Shown here piece by piece: positions 7,787 through 17,285 of a stretch of 64,000 bases of DNA (within the stretch, counting starts at the first letter, position 1; each line of letters starts with the position of its first letter). The position numbers were made by a program, and so were the translations under genes. The stretch is from Erythrobacter ani (GTDB lineage: Bacteria; Pseudomonadota; Alphaproteobacteria; Sphingomonadales; Sphingomonadaceae): positions 930,001-994,000 of the forward strand of contig NZ_JAGSPB010000001.1 of the NCBI RefSeq assembly GCF_019204025.1, written 5' to 3'. Below the pieces are notes generated by a model, which saw nothing but the letters and a program-made list of their open reading frames with translations, was not told the DNA's origin and ran no database searches.

Positions 7787-10700
7787 ATGGTGGCGAAGCC
7801 CAAGCGGAAGTCCCCGGCGGCGCGTTCTGGCGAGACCGCGTTGCACAAGACTCTCAAAAAGCACCTCAAGGCGGCAATCCTGCCGAGCGACGATGAGCTC
7901 GAGGGCGAACAGCTCAGCGAGACCACCGAATTCCTTCTGTCCGCAGCCGAGTCGCGTCAGCCCGCTCGTTCAGCCTTGAAGCTTGAATCCGCAACAGGGG
8001 AGCGTCGCCGCCTTCGTATTGCCATCGTCAATGACGACATGCCATTTCTGGTCGACTCCATCGCCGCGACGATTGCCGCGCAGGGACTGAGCATCGACCG
8101 CCTTGTCCACCCGGTCATTGGAGTGGAGCGCGATCAGACCGGCGACCTCGTGAAATTTGCCGATACTAAAGCGGACGCAACAGCGAGTGAGTCGCTGATC
8201 TACATTGAGACGCCGAGAGTCGATGCGCGTCAACGCCGCGAATTGGTCAACCAGCTCCGCATCACGCTCGGCGATGTTCGCGCCGCAGTGGGCGACTGGC
8301 GGAAGGTGCAAAAAGCGAACAAGGCCGATGCCGACCTGATCCGCTCGTCCGATCCGGAGGCAGCTGCGCTACTCGATTGGCTCAACACCGGCATGCTCAC
8401 CCAGCTCGGTCACATAACTCTGCACCGCGACGGCAGCGAAACCGATATTCTCGGCATCTGCCGCCAGAGCGCGCGCCAGCTGCTCGCTGAAAGCTCTTAC
8501 GACCGAGCATTCGAATGGTTCGACAATCACAAATCCGATGCGGAGCTGCGCGAACTGCTGGTGATAAAGTCCAACCGGCTGTCTACGGTGCACCGGCGCG
8601 TGCCGCTCGACCTGTTCGTGGTTCCGGTGCGTGACAGCAAGGGTAAGGTGACAGCGCTTTCCATCCACGCGGGCGTCTGGACCAGCGCGGCGCTCGCCTC
8701 TCCGCCAAGCGAAGTGCCGGTCCTGAGAGCCGCGCTCAAATCTCTGAACAAGGACCTCGGCTTCGATCCTGGCGGCCATGCGGGCAAAGCGCTGATCCAT
8801 GCCTTTACGGCCCTTCCGCATGACGTTCTGATCGCCTTTAGCGACGACGACATCCGCACCCTCGCGACCGCGATGATGAGCCTGGTCGACAGGCCGCGCC
8901 CAAGACTGGTGATGATCCAATCACCCTTGGGACGGCACCTGTTCGCATTTGTTTGGCTGCCGCGCGACATGCTTTCGACCGATGTCCGCCAGCAGATCGA
9001 AAGTCTGCTCGTCATGGCACCGGGAACCGAGGTGCTCGACTGGACCTTGGAAGTGGAAGGCGGCGCGCTCGCGATGCTGCAATACCTTCTCGATATTCGC
9101 AGCGCCGAAGCGCTGCCGGACGCCGAAGCGATCGAATCGCAGCTCGAGGACATGCTTCGCGGATGGAGCAACGCGGTGGAAAGCCATCTCGCGGAGATCG
9201 ACGATGCGTCGCGCTCCGCAGCGATTGCCGGCCGATATGCGAACGCGTTTCCGCCGATGTTCCGCACCCTTTACGGACCAGTCGAGGCCGCTGCCGACAT
9301 CGTTCGTCTGCGCGCCCTTGGAAGTCGGGAGAGCGAAGCGCGCGATGCTCGCCTTTACCGCCTGCCAAGCGATCCGTCAGACAGTCTCCGTTTGAAAGTC
9401 TACCATATCGGCGGCGAGCTGGCGCTTTCTGATGCCGTCCCGGCGCTTGAGAATTTCGGTTTCCGGGTGATCGGCGAAACGGCGACGCGGCTGGAAGCCG
9501 GCGCTCTCGGCACTGTCCACGATTTCACGTTACGCCTCCTGCCGGGTGACGAGGCCGACGCGATCCTGGACCGGGCGACCGCCATCGAGGCCGCGGTCGC
9601 CGAAGTGCTGAATGGCGGGGCCGAAGACGATGCGTTCAACCGGCTTGTCGTAGGTACCGCGCTCGCTGCGCGAGACACCGGCTGGCTTCGCGCCATTTAT
9701 CGCTATTTGCGGCAGACCGGGGTGAGTTTCACGATCTACACGGTCGTCGATGCGCTGGGCCGTGCACCCAGCGTGACCCGAGCCTTGATCGATCTGTTCA
9801 CAGCTCGGCACGATCCCGATTTCGGCGGCGACCGGGCTGGTGCTATCGAAGCAGCCGAAAGCGCGTTCGCAAAGGGCCTTGCCAAGGTTTCGGCGATCAA
9901 TGACGATCGCTTGCTGCGCCTTTATCGCGCGGTCATCGACGCGGTCCTGCGAACCAATGCCTTCGCGCCAGCCGCAGCCGAAGCGCTCGCCTTCAAGATC
10001 GATTCCAGTCTCGTTCCCAATCTGCCGAAGCCGGTGCCGTGGCGAGAGATTTTCGTATATTCCCGCCGCGTCGAAGGTATCCATCTGCGCTCGGGGGCTA
10101 TCGCGCGTGGCGGGCTGCGCTGGTCCGACCGGCGCGATGATTTCCGCACCGAAATCCTCGGCCTGATGAAAGCGCAGCGGGTGAAGAACGCCGTGATCGT
10201 GCCAACCGGGGCGAAGGGCGGTTTCTATCCGAAGGAATTGCCCTCTCCCGCGATCGACCGCGAAGGCTGGGCCACTGAAGGTCAGGCCAGCTACGAGGTC
10301 TTCATCCGGACTTTGCTGTCCGTGACGGACAACATCGTCGATGGCAAAGTCGTCCATCCCGATAAGGTAGCAATCCACGACAGTGAAGACCCCTATTTTG
10401 TGGTCGCTGCCGACAAAGGGACAGCCCGTTTTTCCGACGTTGCGAACGCAATCGCGGAATCGAAGGATTTCTGGCTCGACGATGCTTTCGCCAGCGGCGG
10501 ATCGAATGGCTACGATCACAAGGCAATGGGCATCACCGCTCGCGGTGCATGGGTTTCAGTCCAGCGCCATTTCCTTGAAATGGGCATCAATGTTCAGAAG
10601 GACAGCGTGCGCGTTGCCGGTTGCGGCGACATGTCCGGCGATGTCTTCGGGAACGGAATGCTGCTATCGAAGGCAATCAAGCTGATTGCGGCTTTCGATC

Positions 10701-12499
10701 ACCGTCATATTTTCATCGATCCCGATCCCGATCCGGCCGCAAGCTGGAAAGAACGCAAACGCCTCTACGACCTGCCGCGATCGAGCTGGGAGGATTACAA
10801 TCCCGATCTGATCTCGCGCGGCGGCGGCGTCTATTCGCGCGATCTCAAACGGATCAAGCTGCCAAAAAAAGCGCGCGAGATGTTGGGTGTCGAGGAGAAG
10901 GAAATCGAACCGGATGCGCTGGTCAGCGCGATCCTGAAAGCCGAACTGGACCTCATCTGGTTCGGCGGCATCGGCACTTACATCAAGGCTGAGACTGAAA
11001 GTCATATCGCGGTCGGCGATCCCGCAAACGATGCGCTGCGCGTCGATGCGCGCGATGTGCAGGCCAAGGTGATAGGCGAAGGCGCGAATCTGGGCATAAC
11101 GCAGGCTGGGCGCATCATGTTCGCGCTTGGCGGCGGGCGGATCAACACCGACTTCATCGACAATTCGGCCGGTGTCGATTGCTCCGATAACGAAGTGAAC
11201 ATCAAGATCGCACTCGCCGCGGCGACCCGCGACGATAAGCTGACCGAAAAGAAGCGCAACTCGCTGCTCGCCAAGATGACGGACGAAGTTGCCCATATCG
11301 TGCTCGAAGACAACCGGCTGCAGGCGCTGGCCCTCTCGATTGCGGAAGCAGGTGGGCCCGATGCGACCGCATCCTATGTTCGGCTGATCGAACAGTTGGA
11401 AGACACCGGTGATCTCGACCGGCGGACGGAAGGCCTTGCCGATGGAGAGGCGCTGAGCCGCCGCGCTGCAGACGGCCGGGGGCTGACACGCCCCGAGCTC
11501 GCAGTGCTCCTGTCATCGGCCAAGCTGGTGTTGCAGGATGCGATCGAGGCGAGCGGCCTGCCGGATGATCCCATCCTCGAAGACTCGCTGATCGCGTTGT
11601 TCCCGCAGCCGATGCGCATCACTTTCGCCGATCAGATCCGCGATCACCGGCTACGCCGCGAGCTTGTCGCGACCGACCTTTCGAACCGCATGGTCAACCG
11701 GCTGGGCCTTGTCCATGCATTCGAACTGGCGGAGGAAGAGGGTGTTGGATTGGCCGATGTCGCAGCCGCCTTCGTCGTGGTCGAAAGGCTGTTCGGATTG
11801 CCCGATCTCTGGGACGATCTCGACAATGCCGCGATGAGCGAAGACGCACGCTTGATCCTGTTCGACCGCCTTGCGGCATCGGTCGGAAACCTCATGTCGG
11901 ACGTCCTTCGGACTTCCGCCGGACAGATCGAGGCCGGCGAAATGATCACAAACCTCGCGGGGGGCGTGGCGACTTTGACTACCGCGCGCGAAACACTGCT
12001 TTCGGCGGCAAACCGGGAGCGATCTGACAAATTGCGCAAGTACTTCACCGACAATGGCGCGCCCGAAGCCTTGGCCGTCAGGGTCGCGAATCTGTTCGAT
12101 TACGACGGAGCCGTCGGGCTGGCGCAATTGGCTCGCAAAACGGAAATCGACCCGGAGAAACTTACCCTCGCTTTCACCGATATCGGCGAGCGGATCGGCC
12201 TGGACTGGGCGCAAGGTACGGCAGCGCATATGTCCCCATCGGACATCTGGGAGCGTCTTTTGGTCGATGGCTTGGCGCGCGATTTCCAGCATATGCGGCT
12301 GGAATTCCTTAAACGCTTGATGCGGCGCAAGACGGGCAAGATCGATCCTCAAGGCACCATTGCAGAATGGGCGGATCGTAACGAAGCCGCTGTCCAGCAA
12401 TTCCGCCGGATGGTGATCCGCGCACAGGAACGTCCACCGGTCGCTCCTGCGGTTCTTGCGCAAATCGCGAGTCAGGCCCGCAATCTTCTGGAACGCTGA
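7787..12499 (+). CDS. gdhB: large NAD-specific glutamate dehydrogenase (GDH-180 class)
   Basis: 1,570 residues from ATG 7787, which follows GGAGCAGGA; an upstream start at 7637 would add 50 atypical residues and is rejected. Oxidises L-glutamate to 2-oxoglutarate and ammonia with NAD+. The long N-terminal half holds ACT-like regulatory segments (for example IAIVNDDMPFLVDSIAATI near residue 75). The catalytic part carries GGLRWSDRRDDFRTEILGLMKAQ, the Lys-rich PTGAKGGF, GCGDMSGDVFGNGML of the dinucleotide fold, and GEGANLGITQAGR. The C-terminal helical domain continues to LLER. Length matches the tetrameric L_180 family of alphaproteobacteria. The symbol follows that family and is tentative. 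It stands alone. Confidence 0.93.
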   Translation: MVAKPKRKSPAARSGETALHKTLKKHLKAAILPSDDELEGEQLSETTEFLLSAAESRQPARSALKLESATGERRRLRIAIVNDDMPFLVDSIAATIAAQGLSIDRLVHPVIGVERDQTGDLVKFADTKADATASESLIYIETPRVDARQRRELVNQLRITLGDVRAAVGDWRKVQKANKADADLIRSSDPEAAALLDWLNTGMLTQLGHITLHRDGSETDILGICRQSARQLLAESSYDRAFEWFDNHKSDAELRELLVIKSNRLSTVHRRVPLDLFVVPVRDSKGKVTALSIHAGVWTSAALASPPSEVPVLRAALKSLNKDLGFDPGGHAGKALIHAFTALPHDVLIAFSDDDIRTLATAMMSLVDRPRPRLVMIQSPLGRHLFAFVWLPRDMLSTDVRQQIESLLVMAPGTEVLDWTLEVEGGALAMLQYLLDIRSAEALPDAEAIESQLEDMLRGWSNAVESHLAEIDDASRSAAIAGRYANAFPPMFRTLYGPVEAAADIVRLRALGSRESEARDARLYRLPSDPSDSLRLKVYHIGGELALSDAVPALENFGFRVIGETATRLEAGALGTVHDFTLRLLPGDEADAILDRATAIEAAVAEVLNGGAEDDAFNRLVVGTALAARDTGWLRAIYRYLRQTGVSFTIYTVVDALGRAPSVTRALIDLFTARHDPDFGGDRAGAIEAAESAFAKGLAKVSAINDDRLLRLYRAVIDAVLRTNAFAPAAAEALAFKIDSSLVPNLPKPVPWREIFVYSRRVEGIHLRSGAIARGGLRWSDRRDDFRTEILGLMKAQRVKNAVIVPTGAKGGFYPKELPSPAIDREGWATEGQASYEVFIRTLLSVTDNIVDGKVVHPDKVAIHDSEDPYFVVAADKGTARFSDVANAIAESKDFWLDDAFASGGSNGYDHKAMGITARGAWVSVQRHFLEMGINVQKDSVRVAGCGDMSGDVFGNGMLLSKAIKLIAAFDHRHIFIDPDPDPAASWKERKRLYDLPRSSWEDYNPDLISRGGGVYSRDLKRIKLPKKAREMLGVEEKEIEPDALVSAILKAELDLIWFGGIGTYIKAETESHIAVGDPANDALRVDARDVQAKVIGEGANLGITQAGRIMFALGGGRINTDFIDNSAGVDCSDNEVNIKIALAAATRDDKLTEKKRNSLLAKMTDEVAHIVLEDNRLQALALSIAEAGGPDATASYVRLIEQLEDTGDLDRRTEGLADGEALSRRAADGRGLTRPELAVLLSSAKLVLQDAIEASGLPDDPILEDSLIALFPQPMRITFADQIRDHRLRRELVATDLSNRMVNRLGLVHAFELAEEEGVGLADVAAAFVVVERLFGLPDLWDDLDNAAMSEDARLILFDRLAASVGNLMSDVLRTSAGQIEAGEMITNLAGGVATLTTARETLLSAANRERSDKLRKYFTDNGAPEALAVRVANLFDYDGAVGLAQLARKTEIDPEKLTLAFTDIGERIGLDWAQGTAAHMSPSDIWERLLVDGLARDFQHMRLEFLKRLMRRKTGKIDPQGTIAEWADRNEAAVQQFRRMVIRAQERPPVAPAVLAQIASQARNLLER

Positions 12500-12550
12500 A
12501 CACGTTTTCGCGGCTTGACGCGAAGCGATTTTGAAGCGACCCACCGAGCC

Positions 12551-13801
12551 ATGGAGCGAGAGCAAACCACGCGGGACAGCGCCGATATCGTAATTGTCGG
12601 AACGGGCCATGGCGGCGCACAAGCAGCGATAGCCCTGCGCCAGCAAGGTCACCAAGGCTCGATCTTGATGATCGGACGCGATACCGCGCCGCCTTACGAA
12701 CGGCCGCCTCTGTCCAAAGAATATCTCGCAGGCGACAAGGGGTTCGAGCGGATCATGATCCGGCCCGAAAAGTTCTGGGCGGAGAAGGATATTGATCTGC
12801 GATTGGGCAGCGGTGTTGTCGAAATCGATCCCGCCGCGCATTTGCTGACGCTCTCGAACGGAGGCACGATCGGGTATCGTAAACTGATCTGGTCGGGCGG
12901 CGGCGATCCACGCCGGCTCGGCTGCACCGGGGCAAACCTGAAAGGCGTTTTCTATGTCCGCGACAAGCGCGACGCGGACGCGATGATGGCCGCACTGGAC
13001 GCGGGGTCGACACGCGCGCTCGTCATCGGCGGTGGATATATCGGGCTGGAGGCAGCAGCAGTGCTGCGCAAGCTCGGGAGCGAAGTCACGCTGGTCGAAA
13101 TGCAGGACCGGGTCCTCGCCCGCGTGGCGGGCGAAGACCTGTCACGTTTCTACGAAGAGGAACACCGCAGGCAAGGTGTCGATATTCGCCTGCATACCGC
13201 GGTAAACGAAATACTCGGCGAGGATGGCAAGGTTTCGGGCGTCGTCCTCGATAACGACGAAACCGTTCCGTGCGATATGGTGGTGGTCGGCATTGGCATC
13301 GTACCGGCGGTTGCGCCGCTCATTGCCGCTGGCGCGGCAGGATCAAATGGCGTCGATGTCGATTTCTGCTGCCGCACGACGCTCGATGACATCTATGCGA
13401 TCGGCGACTGCGCGGCGCACGCCAATCCGTACGCAGGCAACGCGGTGATACGGCTCGAATCCGTCCAGAACGCGCATGACATGGCGAACACTGTGGCCAA
13501 GGCGATCATGGGCGACAAGCATGATTACGAGGCGCTGCCGTGGTTCTGGTCGAACCAGTATGATCTCAAGCTGCAGACCGCAGGCCTCAGCCTCGGCTAT
13601 GACGACACCGTGCTGCGCGGTGATCCGCAGGACCGCAAGTTCACCGTTGCCTATTTGAAGGAGGGCAGGCCCATCGCCTTCGATTGCGTCGGCACGATGA
13701 AGGATTACGTTCAGGGCCGAAAAATGCTGGAAGCGGGAACCGAGAGGGTAGACCGCGACTTGCTGGCCGATCCCGAAATCCCGATCAAGGAACTGATCTG
13801 A
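12551..13801 (+). CDS. FAD/NAD(P)H ferredoxin reductase (putidaredoxin-reductase family)
   Basis: 416 residues. ATG 12551 is preferred over TTG 12515. It has two Rossmann dinucleotide motifs: [13 protein letters not shown] at the N-terminus for FAD, and [14 protein letters not shown] (about residue 155) for NAD(P)[16 protein letters not shown] and [12 protein letters not shown] are hallmarks of the class that reduces 2Fe-2S ferredoxins for P450s or Rieske oxygenases (ThcD, CamA, AlkT relatives). The C-terminal reductase domain with [14 protein letters not shown] is complete. No ferredoxin gene is adjacent. The CYP153 gene about 3.5 kb downstream is a plausible client (inference). Its 3' end overlaps queG by 17 bases, tail to tail. 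Confidence 0.9.
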   Translation: MEREQTTRDSADIVIVGTGHGGAQAAIALRQQGHQGSILMIGRDTAPPYERPPLSKEYLAGDKGFERIMIRPEKFWAEKDIDLRLGSGVVEIDPAAHLLTLSNGGTIGYRKLIWSGGGDPRRLGCTGANLKGVFYVRDKRDADAMMAALDAGSTRALVIGGGYIGLEAAAVLRKLGSEVTLVEMQDRVLARVAGEDLSRFYEEEHRRQGVDIRLHTAVNEILGEDGKVSGVVLDNDETVPCDMVVVGIGIVPAVAPLIAAGAAGSNGVDVDFCCRTTLDDIYAIGDCAAHANPYAGNAVIRLESVQNAHDMANTVAKAIMGDKHDYEALPWFWSNQYDLKLQTAGLSLGYDDTVLRGDPQDRKFTVAYLKEGRPIAFDCVGTMKDYVQGRKMLEAGTERVDRDLLADPEIPIKELI

Positions 13802-14846
13802 GCCGCTTGGCCGCCCATTCGGCGGCCTCGACAACCACCGGATCGGGATCGCTCCGCAGTTCCTCGCATTGCTGCACCAATCTCGAATCTCCGCTGTTGC
13901 CAGCGGCGTACAGACAATTGCGCACGAACCGGTTTCGTCCAATCCGCTTGATTGGGGAGCCGGAGAAAAATGAACGAAACCCTGCATCGTCGAGCGCAAG
14001 AAGCTCGCCGAGTCTCGGCGCGACCAATTCCGCGCGCGGCAAGAATTCCCGCATCGCGTGCGCTTCGTTCGCAAACTTGTTCCAAGGGCAAACAGCGAGG
14101 CAATCATCGCAGCCATAGATCCTGTTGCCGAGCGCCTCACGGAATTCCCCCGGGATCGGCCCATTATGCTCGATCGTGAGGTAGGAAATGCAGCGCCGCG
14201 CATCGATCTGGTAGGCGTTCGGAAACGCATCGGTCGGGCAGCTGTCGAGACATGCGCGGCATGACCCGCATTGGTCGCGCTGCGGCTCGCTCGGGCTCAG
14301 CTCGAGCGTGGTGTAGATCGCGCCGAGAAACAGCCAGCTGCCATGCTCCGGGCTGACGAGATTTGTATGCTTGCCCTGCCAGCCGATCCCCGCGGCCTCG
14401 CCCAAGGGTTTTTCCATCACGGGCGCGGTGTCGACAAAGACCTTTACCTCCGCGTCCGGCTGATCTGCCACCAGCCAGCGGGCCAGCGCCTTGAGCTTTT
14501 TCTTGACGACATCGTGGTAATCCTTGCCTTGGGCGTAAACCGAAATCCTAGCATGGCTCCCCGCGTCATCGAGCGCCATCGGATCGTTCGCAGGTGCATA
14601 GCTCATCCCCAGAGCGATCACGCTGCGCGCTTCCGGCCACAGCCCTTGGGGCGAGCGGCGCTGCTCCAGCCGTGCCTCCATCCACTCCATCGAGCCATGC
14701 CGGCCCTCGCCCAGCCATTCTTCGAGCCGCTGCGAGCGCACGGGGTCCTCCGCCGCGCCTGCAACGCCGAACGAGACGAAACCCAATGCGCGCGCCTCCT
14801 TTTCAAGACGCGCCTCTAGGTTAAGCGTTGCCGGCCTGTTAACCAC
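13785..14846 (-). CDS. queG: epoxyqueuosine reductase
   Basis: 353 residues. Reduces epoxyqueuosine to queuosine in tRNA, the last step of queuosine synthesis, using cobalamin and two 4Fe-4S clusters. The N-terminal domain shows [17 protein letters not shown] and [15 protein letters not shown]. The catalytic Asp lies in [23 protein letters not shown] (split by eye). Both cluster motifs are present: [13 protein letters not shown] and [13 protein letters not shown], followed by HEAT-like repeats ending at KRLRSVP. The start is GTG at 14846. Convergent overlap with the flavoprotein gene; divergent from the ABC transporter. Confidence 0.93.
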   Translation of the reverse strand: MVNRPATLNLEARLEKEARALGFVSFGVAGAAEDPVRSQRLEEWLGEGRHGSMEWMEARLEQRRSPQGLWPEARSVIALGMSYAPANDPMALDDAGSHARISVYAQGKDYHDVVKKKLKALARWLVADQPDAEVKVFVDTAPVMEKPLGEAAGIGWQGKHTNLVSPEHGSWLFLGAIYTTLELSPSEPQRDQCGSCRACLDSCPTDAFPNAYQIDARRCISYLTIEHNGPIPGEFREALGNRIYGCDDCLAVCPWNKFANEAHAMREFLPRAELVAPRLGELLALDDAGFRSFFSGSPIKRIGRNRFVRNCLYAAGNSGDSRLVQQCEELRSDPDPVVVEAAEWAAKRLRSVP

Positions 14847-14916
14847 GCTTGGGGTTGCTCCCGTTCAGTTTCGCGCGTTAAGCCCCGCGCACATGCATAT
14901 GCAGGTAGGCGAACAG

Positions 14917-15891
14917 ATGTCGGCGAGCAATGTCTCCGCCCCAACACCCGGCGACAGGCCGCTCGCCATCGAAGCGCGCGGCTTGGTCAAGAGCTTCGAT
15001 GGGACGATGGCGGTCAAGGGAATCGACCTAAGCGTGCCCGAAGGTGCGATCTACGGTGTGCTTGGCCCCAATGGGGCGGGCAAGACGACGACCTTGCGTA
15101 TGCTGCTGGGCATCATCGATCCGGACGAGGGGGTACGCCGCGTGTTCGGCCATGACCGCCCTCACGACATCGGACGGCTGATAGGCTACCTGCCCGAAGA
15201 GCGCGGTCTTTATCCGGCAATGAAGGCGATCGAAGCGATTGCTTTCATGGGGGCACTGCGCGGGTTGCCTCTTGCCGAGGGACGCAAGCGCGGACTGGAA
15301 CTGCTTGAGAAGCACGATCTCGCCCATGCCGCCGACCGCACGATCCGACAGCTTTCCAAGGGGATGGCGCAGACTGTGCAATTGCTCGGCACACTGGTGC
15401 ACCGCCCACGTCTTGTGGTTCTAGATGAGCCGTTCTCCGGCCTGGATGCGATCAACCAAGGCAAGTTGGAAAGGATGATCCGCGCGCTCGCCGAGGACGG
15501 GGTGACTGTGATCTTCTCGACCCATGTCATCCACCATGCGGAACGCCTGTGCGAAGGCGTCGCCATCATCGCAGGAGGCAAAGTTCCTTACACCGGTAGC
15601 GTCGAGGCCGCGCGTGACCGCATTCCGGCGCAGGTCAGGCTGGAAACCCGTGCCCGTGATGGCGCTTGGACCGCAGCTCTTCCCGATGACGCGCGGCGCG
15701 AAGGCGATTTCTTCTACTTCTCTCTTCCCGAAGCGGGTGTCGAACCCTTGCTGAAGCAGCTGATCGAAGGCGAGGCAGGCATCCTCTCACTATCCATCGA
15801 ACGTGCCGGACTGCACGATGCTTTCGTTGCGATCGCAGGTGAAGCCGCTGCGCGCCAACTCGAAGCAGACCAGGCAGGAGATGCATCGTGA
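14917..15891 (+). CDS. ABC transporter ATP-binding protein (NatA-like)
   Basis: 324 residues from ATG 14917, which has AGGTAGG upstream; ATG 14893 in the same frame lacks a Shine-Dalgarno. Walker A is GPNGAGKTT (residues 50-58), Q-loop region YLPEERGLY, signature QLSKGMAQ (a variant of LSGGQ typical of this group), Walker B LVVLDEPFSGLD and H-loop STHVIHHAE. The C-terminal DUF4162-like part (about 210-320) is typical of Na+/drug exporters of the NatAB type. The stop overlaps the GTG of the permease (GTGA), so the two form one two-component exporter. Confidence 0.92.
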   Translation: MSASNVSAPTPGDRPLAIEARGLVKSFDGTMAVKGIDLSVPEGAIYGVLGPNGAGKTTTLRMLLGIIDPDEGVRRVFGHDRPHDIGRLIGYLPEERGLYPAMKAIEAIAFMGALRGLPLAEGRKRGLELLEKHDLAHAADRTIRQLSKGMAQTVQLLGTLVHRPRLVVLDEPFSGLDAINQGKLERMIRALAEDGVTVIFSTHVIHHAERLCEGVAIIAGGKVPYTGSVEAARDRIPAQVRLETRARDGAWTAALPDDARREGDFFYFSLPEAGVEPLLKQLIEGEAGILSLSIERAGLHDAFVAIAGEAAARQLEADQAGDAS

Positions 15892-17192
15892 GTGATCATG
15901 ACCAGGCTGCAATCGACGCTCGTCCGCGCCTGTCGCGGCTCGAGGCTGCTTGGGTCATCGCGCGGCGGGATTTCGTCGCGGTTTTATTCAGCCGCGCCTT
16001 CCTGTTTTTCCTCGTCGGCCCCCTTTTCCCTGTACTCGTCGGCGGACTGGCGGGAAGCGTTGGCGGACAGGTTTCGCGTTCCGCGGTATCGACCGAGATC
16101 GGGCTTGCCATGCAGTCCGAAGACAATTTCGCAATGATCTCCGCCGCTGAAAAGCTGCGCCCGCAGCTGGGCCGATCGATCCCCAATGTGAAGATCGTTC
16201 CGGAGGCGCGCCGCGATGGCGGATTCGATGCGCGCGCATTCATGGATGAACGAAAAGGTAACTACGCAGCGATCGTGACCGGGACCCCGACGGCGCCGCA
16301 AATCGTCGGCACGAGAGGGCAGATCGACCGCTGGAGAGGCCCCGTCGAACTGATAGCCGCCACCGCGCTTCAAGCCTCGCCAGGCACATTCCCGCGCAGC
16401 ACGAGCAGCGTCGTTGCGAGCAGCGCTGCCTCTGAACGGACGAACCGTATTCGCACCGCGCAGGCTTCCCAAATGGTGCTGTTCCTCCTGACCATGCTCC
16501 TCGCCGGGATGGTATTGTCGAACCTGGCCGAGGAGAAGGGCAACAAGATTATCGAAATTCTCGCCGCAGCGCTGCCGATGGATGCCGTATTCATGGGCAA
16601 GCTGTTTGCGATGCTGGGCGTATCCTTCGTCGGGATCGCGGTTTGGGGAGCGCTGGGCTGGGGGTTCTGGGCCCTGGCCGAAGATGCCATCGTCGTTATC
16701 ACACAGACCGATTTCAGAAGCCTGCCCGGACCCGCAGTGGGATGGCCGATGTTCCTTGCTTTCGGGATCATCTACTTTTCGATGGCCTATCTTCTGCTCG
16801 GCGCATTGTTCCTTACGATCGGCGCGATGGCGGAGACCGTGCGCGAAGTGCAGACCATGTCGATGCCGGTTACGATGATGCAATTGATGGTGTTTTTCCT
16901 CGCCGCCTATACCATCACGCTTCCCGGTTCGGCTCTCGAAACATTCGCGATCCTGTTTCCGCTTTCGTCGCCTTTCGCGATGCTGGCACGCGCGGCGCTC
17001 GACGAGACGTTGTGGGTGCACATTGCCGCTGTCGCTTGGCAGGCGCTGGCAGCATTCCTGCTGATCAAGGCCGGTTCGGCGCTGTTCCGCAAGCGCGTGA
17101 TGAAATCAGGCGGCGCCGGGCGCGAAAAGAAAAAGCGCAGGCTTTTCAATCGCTCTTCCACGCAACATTCTTCTACCCAGCCAGCTGAATAA
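15888..17192 (+). CDS. ABC-2 type transporter permease (NatB-like)
   Basis: 434 residues, beginning with GTG in a GTGA overlap with the ATPase gene. One N-terminal membrane segment (FLFFLVGPLFPVLVGGLAG) is followed by a periplasmic domain of about 150 residues. Then come a cluster of five or more segments: MVLFLLTMLLAGMVLSNLAEEKGN, which carries the conserved EEK coupling motif, FVGIAVWGALGWGFWALA, and others. It ends in a basic, Ser-rich cytoplasmic tail. The layout is that of NatB-type exporters. Substrate (Na+, lipid or drug) cannot be read from the sequence. Confidence 0.88.
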   Translation: MSDHDQAAIDARPRLSRLEAAWVIARRDFVAVLFSRAFLFFLVGPLFPVLVGGLAGSVGGQVSRSAVSTEIGLAMQSEDNFAMISAAEKLRPQLGRSIPNVKIVPEARRDGGFDARAFMDERKGNYAAIVTGTPTAPQIVGTRGQIDRWRGPVELIAATALQASPGTFPRSTSSVVASSAASERTNRIRTAQASQMVLFLLTMLLAGMVLSNLAEEKGNKIIEILAAALPMDAVFMGKLFAMLGVSFVGIAVWGALGWGFWALAEDAIVVITQTDFRSLPGPAVGWPMFLAFGIIYFSMAYLLLGALFLTIGAMAETVREVQTMSMPVTMMQLMVFFLAAYTITLPGSALETFAILFPLSSPFAMLARAALDETLWVHIAAVAWQALAAFLLIKAGSALFRKRVMKSGGAGREKKKRRLFNRSSTQHSSTQPAE

Positions 17193-17214
17193 GTCGCAAA
17201 TCGAAACCGACTAT

Positions 17215-17228
17215 TGACACGCGTGTCA
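17215..17228. promoter_or_regulatory. perfect 14-bp palindrome upstream of the P450 gene (candidate operator)
   Basis: TGACACGCGTGTCA is its own reverse complement. It overlaps a TTGACA hexamer (17214-17219) that could be a -35 box, and lies 58 bases upstream of the P450 start. Placement and symmetry suit a TetR-type repressor, but no regulator gene lies beside it and no clear -10 box follows at 17 bases. Confidence 0.5.
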
Positions 17229-17285
17229 GTTACGGCAGGATGCGACTCACCGGCGGGGCTGGAGCCCGCCGGATGGGAGAGAGAC

